From an uncultured Eubacterium sp. (lineage in GTDB: Bacteria; Bacillota; Clostridia; Lachnospirales; Lachnospiraceae): a stretch of DNA of 64,000 bases. This document shows positions 1 to 9,864 of this stretch, piece by piece; the stretch's first letter is position 1; every line of letters starts with the position of its first letter. Location of the stretch: NCBI GenBank assembly GCA_947178105.1, contig CAMWXD010000008.1, positions 1 to 64,000 on the forward strand. The letters run 5' to 3'. The translations under genes and the position numbers were made by a program. The notes under the pieces were generated by a model that saw nothing but the letters and a program-made list of their open reading frames with translations, did no database searches and had not been told where the DNA came from.

Positions 1-148
1 AGCCTAACGGCTACATACCAATTTCCGACAATACACAGTTAAATTTACAGTCTCAAAAATTTTAGCACAATTAACATATACTCGACGCCTCAAAGATATG
101 CTCTGCTTCAAGCATTTTCTTCTTTTAATTCCGCAGCAAACCAAACAT

Positions 149-736
149 TTATATCTGCGCCCTACAGACTAACCCGCCTTTACTATCACTTTTATTTTTT
201 GAGGCTCCGCTCTCGGTTTTTGCCATCACCACTGCCATTCCCTGTTTTTTCGCGGCAATAATCCCCTTGCTGTTCACTTTTACAATTTTAGGATTGCTGC
301 TTATCCATGTGATAGTATCTGTGGCATCAAGCGGCGTCATTACAGCCGTAACTTTCTTTTTCTGTCCTTTCTTCAACGTCAGGCTGGAAACGTTTTCCGC
401 AATCTCCATTATTTTTCTGTTTAGTTCAGGATACTTCTCATTTTTTAAGAATACCCCATGTGCAGACTGGAACGGAGACCATGCCTGTATCGTAATCCCA
501 TGAAGCCGGCAGTAATCAAGAACATCCCCGTCACGGTTCAATGCTTGTTCCGCTGGTGTATTCACATTCATTCCATTGGCGACCACAGAAGCATTCATAA
601 TGCCAAGCTGTAACTGGTTCACTTCTATCGGCTGATGAACACACTTCTCTTTCCCGTCAAGTTCCTTCATCCTCATGCATCCCACAATGATTTTGGGGAC
701 ATAGTTTCCCATATTTGCCAAACTGATTGTTTTCAT
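149..736 (-). pseudogene. Chimeric ORF: aldo/keto reductase with internal deletion, fused in frame to a bacterial Ig-like (Big_2) segment
   Basis: N-term MKTISLANMGNYVPKIIVGCMRM and IEVNQLQLGIMN...GMNVNTPAEQALNRDGDVLDYCRLHGITIQAWSPFQ...GVFLKNEKYPELNRKIMEIAE are AKR-like. The middle of the barrel is missing. The tail VSSLTLKKGQKKKVTAVMTPLDATDTITWISSNPKIVKVNSKGIIAAKK is Big_2-like. Confidence 0.7.
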
Positions 737-1649
737 TTTTCCGCCTCCCCTCGTCCTATTTCCCTAACTGCTTTTCTTATTTTTAATACCATGGAAGGCG
801 CTACTGATAACTCATCCACTCCCATTTTCACAAACTGCTCTGTCAATTCCAGATCAGCTCCTAATTCACCGCAGATTCCTACCCATTTCCCGCATTTGTG
901 GGCATTCTCCACTACCATTTGAATCATCCGTAAGATGGCTTTTTGATGTGCATTGTAGAATTCATCCAGCTTCGCATTCTGACGATCAACCACCATCGTA
1001 TACTGTGTAAGGTCATTTGTTCCAATACTGAAAAAATCCACCAATTCTGCCAACTCATCGCTTATCATAACAGCCACAGGTGTTTCAATCATAATTCCCT
1101 GTTCTGGGATCTTATATGGAATCTGAAAAGCATCTACCACAGCCTTCATCCCTGTATGCAGTTCTTCCAGATTCAGGGGAACACCTATCAAAGCTGGTAT
1201 ATTCATCATGCGGGCAAGAATTGCCGTATGGAAATTGCAGAACCATGGATTGTTACAAAAGCAAGAATCTTTTCCTTATCCATCTGGACAGTTTCACTGG
1301 GGCTTAAATCATCTGCTATAATGATAGACGGTTCCATAGAATTCAGGTCAATATCCTCCTGCCCATTTAAAATTCTGACTACACGATTTGAAATATCCTT
1401 TACATCTGCCGCCCTTGCTTTCATGTAATCATCTTCCATGCCGGCAAACATTTCTGAAAAATTGTCCCCAGTCATGCCTACTGCATACTCAGCGTTTACT
1501 TTTTCCCCACCGATTATATTATGGATAGCTTCCGTATAATCTTCATCCTCCAACATCATCTGATGCACTTCAAAAATAGCGGCGCTGTCTTCTCTCACCT
1601 CTTTTACTGCTTTTTCTGTTTGGCACATTGGGCAGGGACTGGGTCTCAA
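733..1649 (-). pseudogene. ptsI: PTS enzyme I (ptsI) remnant, frameshifted and internally deleted
   Basis: Two overlapping ORFs. 1206..1649 carries AAIFEVHQMMLEDEDY...NAEYAVGMTGDNFSEMF...PSIIIADDLSPSETVQMDKEKILAFVTIHGS; 733..1209 carries MMNIPALIGVPLNLEEL...IPEQGIMIETPVAVMISDELAELVDFFSIGTNDLTQYT...GICGELGAD. A frameshift at the HGS(N)SHTAILA motif separates them. Confidence 0.8.
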
Positions 1650-1719
1650 CCTTGCAATCAGAAAATGTAACGCCTGTAATGATCAGTCCTGTCCCGCCCT
1701 GTTTCCTGCGTGTATAAGC

Positions 1720-1756
1720 GGGGCATACGGAAATTCCTTTTATTTCCGTATGCCCC
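1720..1756. terminator. Intrinsic terminator-like hairpin between the ptsI remnant and the DUF917 gene
   Basis: GGGGCATACGGAAAT-TCCTTTT-ATTTCCGTATGCCCC, a perfect 15-bp stem. Confidence 0.7.
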
Positions 1757-1782
1757 GTAATTGTTTTTCACAAAAAAGCGGC

Positions 1783-2922
1783 CTACCAAAACTTCACTTC
1801 CGGCTTGATACTCCGGTAGCCGGCGCTTGCCATCACTTCATCCCAGCAGCTATAGCACTCCGGCAAATCATACCAGCGTGCATCCGCTTTTGTCTCCGTC
1901 AAGGCAACCCTCTGCCCCACATAAGTCTCGCTGTTCGATACAGGAACCGCCATCTTCTCGCTGCTTAGATCCAGCATCGATATAATGCTTGGAACCGTAA
2001 CGATCGTCCTGTCCCCCGCTTCTGCATCAAGAGCTTGTACATACAGGTTTTCATTCTGGAAAACGACTTTATATACTTCGCCGCTGTCTGCGCGCACCGT
2101 CGTCACCCCGGTATCAAATCCGCCCGCTGAGGTAATGCTGATATCCGTAATCGTGCCTGCTTCTACAATCGGCAAAAACGGCGTCCCCTTCGATGCAAAA
2201 TAATCTTTAAGCTTACCAACCGCAGCGTCCGCCCTGCTGCTTGTCAAAATGTCCCCGACCTCGATCGCCAGCGTCATCTGTCCAATCGCCGATGCCTGCA
2301 AATGCTGCTGTTTATTCATCATCCAGACCGCAATACCGATGCCCTGGTCAAATGCCTGGCACATATATCTTGCGATCTTTTCACAGGCGCTGCAATCCAT
2401 CGGGTCTTCTGTACGAGCCACCATCGTATCTCCTGCTTCGCTGGCAAGGATGACCGGGCTGGTCGGAATGCCGTGTACCGGCAGCAGGCCAGTATTCAGC
2501 TCAGGGACAGCCCGCCCGTTTCCGTCTGTATCGATAATCGGCAGCCCGCATTTCCAAGCCGCATACAATGGAAGTAGCGTATTGCCGCCGCCCATCTCCC
2601 CGGAATAGACATACTTTAACTCCTTGCCGATAAACCTGGCTTCCTCCATCATGCCCTTCACAGCATTGACAGACTCTTTTTGAAACGTCTTTCCCTTTGT
2701 CGCTACAGGCGAGCCAAGCGCAGCAACCATTGTAGAAACTACGTTCGGATCCTCCTCCATCTGTGCAATATCGATCATCTTGATGGAAGCGTCCGGGTCT
2801 TCCTCATACATCGCCTGAATCAAAGCCAGCCCTTCCTCACTGGCTCCGCCTCCGCCTCCGCCGTAAAAGCTGGAACCGTAAACGATATTTGTTAATTCCG
2901 TACGTTTTAATTCTCTTGCCAT
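1783..2922 (-). CDS. DUF917 family protein
   Basis: 379 aa; N-term MARELKRTELTNIVYGSSFYGGGGGGASEEG and GNGRAVPELNT, characteristic of the DUF917 family. Confidence 0.85.
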   Translation of the reverse strand: MARELKRTELTNIVYGSSFYGGGGGGASEEGLALIQAMYEEDPDASIKMIDIAQMEEDPNVVSTMVAALGSPVATKGKTFQKESVNAVKGMMEEARFIGKELKYVYSGEMGGGNTLLPLYAAWKCGLPIIDTDGNGRAVPELNTGLLPVHGIPTSPVILASEAGDTMVARTEDPMDCSACEKIARYMCQAFDQGIGIAVWMMNKQQHLQASAIGQMTLAIEVGDILTSSRADAAVGKLKDYFASKGTPFLPIVEAGTITDISITSAGGFDTGVTTVRADSGEVYKVVFQNENLYVQALDAEAGDRTIVTVPSIISMLDLSSEKMAVPVSNSETYVGQRVALTETKADARWYDLPECYSCWDEVMASAGYRSIKPEVKFW

Positions 2923-3000
2923 TTTCTCACCTCTTATACTTTCTATGCAAAATTGTCTTTTCTAAAAAACATACTCTACTGCTAAAATAAGCCTGAAACT

Positions 3001-4293
3001 TTACCGTACTTCTCCGGCAAACGGATTGTATTTCGGATTTTTTACAACGGTACATAAGATCCAATAGACAACGATCGTTACTGCAATACCAACCAGCTCA
3101 GGAATAAAAAACTTGTCAAAATATGTAACCAGCGCCCCGCAGATCCACGCCGTAATACCCAGCCAATTCACGCCCGGAAACGGTTCCCAGCCTTCACTCC
3201 TGCCGCGTCCCAAAATCCAGTAATCTGCAATCAATACGGCGCAGATCGGCGTAATCAGGTAACTGAGCGCAGACAAAAAATCTACAAAATAGTAAACGAT
3301 GCCGCCTAAGGAAAGCAGGATGCCGATCACCCCGCAGGCTGCGGTAACAACCGCCCTTTTGTCATCCTTCATTTTAAAAATATTGACGACTGCAATACCA
3401 GCAGAATATGCATTTCCCACATTGGTTGTCCAAGTAGCCAGGATCAACACCAGCATACCAGCTACAGGCAGGCCCACATTTGCAAACATTGCGGTAATAT
3501 CCGAATCCCCGGAACAGATTGACAGGACAGCCCCGCACGCCAGCGCGCCGACACCTGCCGGAATCACGCCGAACAGGCAGGATAACGCTGCGCTTTTCCC
3601 ATCTTTGCTGTAACGGTTGTAATCGCCGCATGTAGCAGCGCCGGAAATAAAGCCGCCGACAGAAATCGTAATTCCTACGATCATGCCGCCCTCACCAGAA
3701 GGCTGATAAGCCGACAAAAGCGCAGCGCCGCCGTCGCCCAGCGCAATCGAAACACCATAAACAAGGAAAACAAACAGAAGCGGCACACTGATGACATTCA
3801 GGACATTTGTCAGCCCGATGCCGTAAAACGCGGTAATTAACATCAGGGTACCCCACAGGATACATGCAAGCCACTCAGGAAAAGCAACTCCAAAGCCGGT
3901 CTGCACCAATGTACAAAAAGATGACGCACACACAATCGTCTGATAAGCATACCAGCCGATCATAGAGACTGCAACAATCAAAGAAAGGGTAAGCTGTGAA
4001 CCCCGGTCGCCCAGCGCCCTGGATACTGCAACGGTCGTCGGCCTGCCCGTCTCGGCAGACTGTGCCGCAATCAGCATCATCAGCGCAACAACAATCCCAT
4101 AACCAATAAACATCGCCAGGATAGAGCTTTGAAAGTCCAGCCCGGCTGAAACCATAGAGCCGATCATCAGCGCCGGCACACAGATTACGTTTCCCGCCCA
4201 GATAAAGGCGATCGAGGGCCAGCTCTTCTTCTCACTGTCCGGAACCTGCTCTAACGTAATCGTTTCCACATGACTTTTTTTCGATTCAGCCAT
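3001..4293 (-). CDS. codB: Cytosine permease-like transporter (NCS1 family, CodB-like)
   Basis: Polytopic protein; SWPSIAFIWAGNVICVPALMIGSMV...GYGIVVALMMLIAAQSAETGRPTTVAVSRALGDRGSQ...SVGGFISGAATCGDYNRYSKD. Likely start is the internal Met MAESKKSHVETITLEQVP. Confidence 0.85.
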   Translation of the reverse strand: MAESKKSHVETITLEQVPDSEKKSWPSIAFIWAGNVICVPALMIGSMVSAGLDFQSSILAMFIGYGIVVALMMLIAAQSAETGRPTTVAVSRALGDRGSQLTLSLIVAVSMIGWYAYQTIVCASSFCTLVQTGFGVAFPEWLACILWGTLMLITAFYGIGLTNVLNVISVPLLFVFLVYGVSIALGDGGAALLSAYQPSGEGGMIVGITISVGGFISGAATCGDYNRYSKDGKSAALSCLFGVIPAGVGALACGAVLSICSGDSDITAMFANVGLPVAGMLVLILATWTTNVGNAYSAGIAVVNIFKMKDDKRAVVTAACGVIGILLSLGGIVYYFVDFLSALSYLITPICAVLIADYWILGRGRSEGWEPFPGVNWLGITAWICGALVTYFDKFFIPELVGIAVTIVVYWILCTVVKNPKYNPFAGEVR

Positions 4294-4430
4294 TTTTTCC
4301 TCCTTTTTGCCGTACCTGTCGTTGTCATTGGAACGATTTTTCAAAAAACAGGCCGATTTTTCTGTGTATATTTTATTTTGCGATATATAGAGAGTATTAC
4401 AAATGATGCGGATTGTCAAGAGGCGGAACA

Positions 4431-5465
4431 CTATTTATATCGTACCCCTGCCGTAAACTTCTCATAATACTGTTCCGCCTTTTCCTCTGCAAGCCCAAAA
4501 AGCTTTTGCAGTTTTTGGATGCTCCTCTCCCGTGGAACCTGTTCCTCAAGATGATCCAAAACAAGCGCCTGCATACTTTCTTCTCTGCCTTTCTCTCTGC
4601 CTTCCTCTCTGCCTTCCTCTCTGCCTTCCTCTAAAATACTTTGTCCTAATCCACTCATGTTTGACACCTCCTGCCATAGCTCTTCATTTTGGGAAAAATC
4701 AATATACTCTGAGATTGTCTGTATAAAATCCTCTCGATGCGGATACATGATTGCATTTAAAAAACGCATGAAATTGTATCCCTCATCTCCTTCTTTTCCG
4801 CTATACTCCTTTTGTCCTAATCGCACAACTACAAGCGTCAACAAATCATAATTTTCCCGATCTGGCATACATTGCCCCAAATTATGGGTATTCCTGAATT
4901 CATAAAATGACATACTGTAACGTTCCTTTTCTGGCACGTCATCTCTACAGATCCAGATACTATAGCATTTTTCCAGCCTGCCATAATCTGTTGTATCTGT
5001 CACCAATGTCAGTTGTGAACTAATTCTTCTTGCAAGATAATAGATCCCCCTTTTCTCAACCGGATACCCTGGACGGTAGGTTTTTTGAGGCTCCAAGTCT
5101 ATATGAAGGCTTACGACTACATGATTTTTGGATAGTCTTGGATTTTTTGCTTTGAATAAAAGGTCAAAATAGGACACCTTTTCATTGAGCTGCTTAAACT
5201 CTGCATGTTCGCCCTGAACCTGTGTATTTGTCCTGCCTTGGGATACTTCTTTTTCCTGATCTATAGAACTGCTTTCTATAAAATCCATAATTTCCTTCCG
5301 GCTGTATCCGCGATATTCCTCTATGGTTTCCTGCAAAATAACTGCCAATACCTCTTTGGCACGAAATACCATCTTACACTCTGCATCCAGCCCTTCCATA
5401 TCTGCTGTGATCTGCATGGCGCTAAGCGCTTCCATACTTCCCTGTATCTGATCTATCCCCTTCAC
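4431..5465 (-). CDS. Rpn/PD-(D/E)XK nuclease-transposase-like protein with EGREEGREEGREKGREE tail
   Basis: 344 aa; FDLLFKAKNPRLSKNHVVVSLHIDLEPQKTYRPGYPVEKRGIYYLARRISSQ...YSIWICRDDVP, plus the acidic/basic repeat tail typical of this family. Confidence 0.65.
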   Translation of the reverse strand: MKGIDQIQGSMEALSAMQITADMEGLDAECKMVFRAKEVLAVILQETIEEYRGYSRKEIMDFIESSSIDQEKEVSQGRTNTQVQGEHAEFKQLNEKVSYFDLLFKAKNPRLSKNHVVVSLHIDLEPQKTYRPGYPVEKRGIYYLARRISSQLTLVTDTTDYGRLEKCYSIWICRDDVPEKERYSMSFYEFRNTHNLGQCMPDRENYDLLTLVVVRLGQKEYSGKEGDEGYNFMRFLNAIMYPHREDFIQTISEYIDFSQNEELWQEVSNMSGLGQSILEEGREEGREEGREKGREESMQALVLDHLEEQVPRERSIQKLQKLFGLAEEKAEQYYEKFTAGVRYK

Positions 5466-5673
5466 TTCCTATATTTTCCTTTCCTAAACGTACCATATCT
5501 TTTTCTTCGCATCCCTTACTGCTGTCTGCATGATCTCTGCATTGTTTTTTCTATTTATGGATTATTTTATTACAGTAAAATCCAATTTGCAAGAAAATCT
5601 TAGGAACTATCATCGAACTTATTATCGTGTACACAGAAGCTTCTGAAAAAGCCTTATAAAAATTCTGCTCATA

Positions 5674-5711
5674 ATAAAAGAAAGGATGCCAAATGGAATC
5701 CTCTCTTTTAT
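5674..5711. terminator. Hairpin, terminator-like
   Basis: ATAAAAGAAAGGAT...ATCCTCTCTTTTAT, 13 of 14 pairs. Confidence 0.45.
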
Positions 5712-5745
5712 TACGAGCTCTGCATATGTTACTCCTCTTTGCCAG

Positions 5746-5909
5746 CTAGTGCTCCATCCGCTAGAAATTAGAGTCCTGCACAGTCTGATTCGCGCCATTG
5801 CGTCGTTAAAATTTCTAGCCAATGGTCCACATTGCCGTCGAAATTTTGCCTAGCACTGGTACGAATCAGCCAGCACAGAACTCTAATTTCTGACCGGATG
5901 GAGCACTAG
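5746..5909. repeat. ~165-bp imperfect palindromic element (foldback/MITE-like or large RNA hairpin)
   Basis: Outer 15-bp perfect arms CTAGTGCTCCATCCG (5746-5760) and CGGATGGAGCACTAG (5895-5909). Inner arms AGAAATTAGAG / CTCTAATTTCT, CTGATTCG / CGAATCAG, AAAATTTC / GAAATTTT. Confidence 0.85.
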
Positions 5910-7183
5910 GCTACTGTCATCATCCCTTTTGTATGCAGTTTTTTCCGTTTTCCATACTTATCGATATAGTTGATATAATACGGATACAACCGGATCTCCA
6001 AAATCTCTCCCTGTTCCCTGCCTTCTGCGTGGGTATCCTGCGCACATTCCATATCTTTTAAGTCTTCTTCCTGGCAGACCTCTCCGACCTTTAACCCGTC
6101 GCGGCAGTAAAAGCCGATCGCTTCTAAATACTCGTTTAACGCCTCCAGCAGCTTTGCCTCATACTCAGCTTTGCCTGCGCGCATCCTGCGGTACAGCGCT
6201 TCCACCATCCTGACAATCAGGTCTTCCTGCACGACTCGCACAAATGCCTGCAATACATCCTCCAGCTCAGACCTTGGCGTAAACTGCCTTGCCGTACTGC
6301 GGATATCCCTCTGGTATTGGAAATACATCTTTTTGTATGGGTCATAATCTGGCACACTCTCAAAAAAGCGGTCTAAGACTGCCATATTTGCAAACCGTGT
6401 CACCATCACCTGGATATTGCCGGCTGTAATCGTATATTTCTCTTTATTTTCCGTAATGACAAACGGGTTCTCCGTTTCATCCTTTTGCAGCATCGTTTCC
6501 AGAGAACGGTCTTTGACCCGTACCAACAAGTCGTTAATCTTATCGTTTGCCTGCGCCAGCTTTTTAGACAGGTGAAAGACTTTGCGCTTTTCGTCCTGAA
6601 AGCTTTTCTCTGCCGTATCGTATGCCTGTTTTGTCTCGTCCAGTTCCTTTTGGGCTGCTGTCAGCCTGTTTTCGTATTCCGTATTTTTCTTTTCCAGCAT
6701 ATCGATGCGTGCCAGCAGCTCATGGACATTCGGCGCATCCGGGTCGGGCGCATTGATTTCCTCCAGATACGTGTGCACATCGCGGATTCTTGCCGCAAGC
6801 ATCTGGCTGCTCTTTTTCAGCTCTTCCTTCTGCTTTTCAAACTCTTCGCCGATTAGTGCCTTGATCTCCTGCCCGCGTGCCGCAGAATCGGTTTCCAACT
6901 GGCTGGCCTGCGATACGATCGTTTCACACTGCGAAAAAACAGCACTGCACTGCTCGGATACCTTTTCAACCGCTTCCTTATTTTCTTTCAGCTCCTGATA
7001 GGAATCGCTCATATTATTATCCAATACTTCCTGCGTATCCAAAGCCTGCTGTACTTTTACAAGGATATCCCGGATGCTTTTTTCATTTTTTTCCGACCGT
7101 CTATTATAATGGTCTACCAGCAGCCGCAGCAGCCCGTTGCACTCATCTGATAATACGTATTTCAGGTTTTTCCAAAATCCCAT
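5906..7183 (-). CDS. Coiled-coil protein of unknown function (possibly GrpE-like in part)
   Basis: 425-aa ORF with long heptad-rich region; its stop codon lies inside the palindromic element. Confidence 0.6.
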   Translation of the reverse strand: MGFWKNLKYVLSDECNGLLRLLVDHYNRRSEKNEKSIRDILVKVQQALDTQEVLDNNMSDSYQELKENKEAVEKVSEQCSAVFSQCETIVSQASQLETDSAARGQEIKALIGEEFEKQKEELKKSSQMLAARIRDVHTYLEEINAPDPDAPNVHELLARIDMLEKKNTEYENRLTAAQKELDETKQAYDTAEKSFQDEKRKVFHLSKKLAQANDKINDLLVRVKDRSLETMLQKDETENPFVITENKEKYTITAGNIQVMVTRFANMAVLDRFFESVPDYDPYKKMYFQYQRDIRSTARQFTPRSELEDVLQAFVRVVQEDLIVRMVEALYRRMRAGKAEYEAKLLEALNEYLEAIGFYCRDGLKVGEVCQEEDLKDMECAQDTHAEGREQGEILEIRLYPYYINYIDKYGKRKKLHTKGMMTVA

Positions 7184-7310
7184 CGTATCTTCCTCGCTTT
7201 CTTATCCGCTCGTGTTCGACTTAAGCTGAGTTTATTATATCGGACAATCCATTCAAAATCAACAGGTTTCAAATATTTTTAGTGGTTTTACTGAAGATAA
7301 ATAGAAAAGG

Positions 7311-7345
7311 CGGAAAGCCTTTCCATCGAAAGTCTTTCCGCCTCT
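7311..7345 (-). terminator. Intrinsic terminator
   Basis: GGCGGAAAG...CTTTCCGCC stem followed on the minus strand by TTTTCTATTT. Confidence 0.7.
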
Positions 7346-7366
7346 GCCAACAGGCCCTTTTGCAGC

Positions 7367-7534
7367 CTATCGGATCTCTAAATCCTCTGTGATGACCCCA
7401 AAAGATTCCAGTTTTGCTTTCGTAATCCGAAGCTGGTACTCCAGCTCTTCATTTTCGCTTTTTTCTGCTTTTTTAATCCTCTGCAAGTCCGTATATTTAT
7501 CAATCAGGTTATTTATCATTTCTTCCTTGGACAT
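7367..7534 (-). CDS. Small (~55 aa) charged coiled-coil protein
   Basis: Manual translation MSKEEMINNLIDKYTDLQRIKKAEKSENEELEYQLRITKAKLESFGVITEDLEIR*; precedes a terminator hairpin. Confidence 0.55.
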   Translation of the reverse strand: MSKEEMINNLIDKYTDLQRIKKAEKSENEELEYQLRITKAKLESFGVITEDLEIR

Positions 7535-7609
7535 GTGCATCCCCCTTTCTTTTCTCTGACATGTACGGCTTAAACGTATTATATCAGACAGGAGCAGTAC
7601 ATGTAAAGC

Positions 7610-9805
7610 TTAAACCATCAGAAAATGGAACTGGATCGGCTGGTAATCCCCGGCGCCTACCGGCAGCGGAATGCCTGCCTTCATCAGCGCCGCGCCTGTG
7701 TACACGTTTCCAGTCGCCTCATCCTTATAATGCGCCTGCGCGTTAAGCCCTTCCAGATAAATCAGGTGAATATGCGGGTTCGGCTCGTTGCGTAGCTGTA
7801 CCCCGTTGACGATCGTTTCTTTTTGATCCTTGGATACAAACTGCCAGAGCACATAATCCTCGTTTTTAAACGGATTGGACAGCCGGTAATAATCCCCCGT
7901 CTGCACAAGGTGTTCCATCTTTTTATATTCCTGGATCTGCGCTTTTGCCGTCTCTTTTTCTTCCTTGGACAGATGCTCCAAATCCAGCTCATAGCCAAAC
8001 GTGCCGGCGCTGGCTACGACTGCCCTTGTCTCAAACGGCGTCGTGCGCCCGGTCTGATGGTTTGGACATACGCTGACATGCGCTCCCATCGCGCTGACCG
8101 GATAGCCAAACGAAGTACCGTACTGGATCTTTAAGCGGTCGATCGCATCGGTATTGTCGCTGCACCAGATCTGCGGCGAATAATACAGCATCCCGGCGTC
8201 AAACCTTCCGCCGCCGCCTGCACAGTTTTCAAACAGCAAGTCTGGATATCTCGTAACAAGCCGCTCCATCATCTCATAGACGCCCAGCATATAGCGATGG
8301 AACACTTCGCCCTGCCGTTCGCTCGGAAGCGCAGAAGAATAGACGTTCGCCACGCTCCGGTTCATATCCCATTTGACATAATCTACCCCGCAGCTATCCA
8401 GCACCCGGAAGATCTGCTCCATCACATAGTCGCGTACTTCTTTCCTTGTAATATCCAGGTTGAGCTGATGGCGGCTCCTTGTCATATTCCTTTGCGGAAT
8501 GCGCAAAATCCAGTCTGGATGGTTCCGGTACAGGTCGCTGTCCTCAGACACCATCTCCGGCTCGATCCACAGCCCAAACTTCATGCCAAGCCCCTTAATG
8601 CGCTTGACGAGCTGCGGCAGCCCGCCTTTGATCTTGGATTCGTTTACTACCCAGTCGCCCAGCCCGGAATAGTCGGTATCCCGCTTTCCAAACCAGCCAT
8701 CGTCCAAGACAAACATATCCAGCCCGATTTCTTTTGCATTTTTCGCGATGTTATACAATTTTTCTTCGTTAAAGTCAAAATAAGTCGCTTCCCAGTTATT
8801 GACAAGGATCGGCCTTGGCGCCGTCACATATTTGCTGCGGATCAGGTTGGAGCGGTAAGCGTCATGGTAAATATGCGACAGCCCAGACAGCCCCTTCGCC
8901 GAATACGCCATAATGACTTCCGGCGTCTCAAACACATCCCCGGTTTTTAAGCGGTAAGAAAAATGATACGGATGGATCCCGATGACAAGCCTTGTCTGCT
9001 CCATCTGGTCGACTTCGATCTCACAGCGGAAATTGCCGCTGTAAGCAAGCGCAAACCCATAGCAGTCCCCGTGTTTTTCACTCGTTGACTTATCGCAGAG
9101 GATCACAAACGGATTGTGCTGGTGGCTGGACATCCCGCGCTTGCTCTCCACAGACTGCACACCATGATACAGCGGCAGCCGTTCGGTCAAACGCTCCATC
9201 GAATGCCTGCCGTAAAAATGGATCAGGTCCATATGCTTATTCGGGTAATCCATCTCCATCGACATTGCGCGCTGGATCGTAACCATCTTATCCCCCTGGT
9301 TTTCAATCCGCACCGCGCGCGTAATCACATCCAAATTATAAAATACCCCGTATAACAGGTGTACCTTCAAGCTTGTGATCCGGTCATATAATACGATCTC
9401 CAAGGTCTCCGCTTCCTCTTTGCCGCCAAACATGCAAGGCAGCCCTGTCAGGGAATATTTCCCTTCCATCATACGGTAAGATTCATAGCGCAGATGGATC
9501 GCATCGCTCCCATCCTCATGGGTCACTTCCATCGCATTGATCCGGTAATCCCCGTTTCCATATCCAGAATATTCCTGCGGCAGTACATCCAAAGAAAACG
9601 TACGGTCATCTCCGGCTTCATACGGATTGCCGGAAAATCCACGGTCCAGACTGATAATGCGGTGCGAAGCATCGCTGTCCCCAATATCTGATCCATAATA
9701 TAAATGTGCGAGTGTGTCGTAATCCCTCACCTGCATTTGATATACGCTGTTCTTCGTATGAAGCTTAAACACTTTTGTCTTTTCATTGTAAGTAATATGT
9801 TTCAT
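7610..9805 (-). CDS. Alpha-galactosidase, GH36 family
   Basis: LVNNWEATYFDFNEEKLYNIAKNAKEIGLDMFVLDDGWFGKRDTDYSGLGDWVVNESKI...GLWIEPEMVSEDSDLYRNHPDW...YVKWDMNRSV...LFENCAGGGGRFDAGMLYYSPQIWCSDNTDAIDRLKIQYGTS, classical GH36 motifs. Confidence 0.95.
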   Translation of the reverse strand: MKHITYNEKTKVFKLHTKNSVYQMQVRDYDTLAHLYYGSDIGDSDASHRIISLDRGFSGNPYEAGDDRTFSLDVLPQEYSGYGNGDYRINAMEVTHEDGSDAIHLRYESYRMMEGKYSLTGLPCMFGGKEEAETLEIVLYDRITSLKVHLLYGVFYNLDVITRAVRIENQGDKMVTIQRAMSMEMDYPNKHMDLIHFYGRHSMERLTERLPLYHGVQSVESKRGMSSHQHNPFVILCDKSTSEKHGDCYGFALAYSGNFRCEIEVDQMEQTRLVIGIHPYHFSYRLKTGDVFETPEVIMAYSAKGLSGLSHIYHDAYRSNLIRSKYVTAPRPILVNNWEATYFDFNEEKLYNIAKNAKEIGLDMFVLDDGWFGKRDTDYSGLGDWVVNESKIKGGLPQLVKRIKGLGMKFGLWIEPEMVSEDSDLYRNHPDWILRIPQRNMTRSRHQLNLDITRKEVRDYVMEQIFRVLDSCGVDYVKWDMNRSVANVYSSALPSERQGEVFHRYMLGVYEMMERLVTRYPDLLFENCAGGGGRFDAGMLYYSPQIWCSDNTDAIDRLKIQYGTSFGYPVSAMGAHVSVCPNHQTGRTTPFETRAVVASAGTFGYELDLEHLSKEEKETAKAQIQEYKKMEHLVQTGDYYRLSNPFKNEDYVLWQFVSKDQKETIVNGVQLRNEPNPHIHLIYLEGLNAQAHYKDEATGNVYTGAALMKAGIPLPVGAGDYQPIQFHFLMV

Positions 9806-9864
9806 ATGGTCACCTCTCACATATTTTATTTTCTCAGAATAATGATTTGACGGCAGCAGTAAGA

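Noticed and set aside
8297-8950. 217-aa plus-strand ORF
   Set aside because: Lies entirely antisense to the GH36 alpha-galactosidase with intact family motifs; no RBS or recognisable family.
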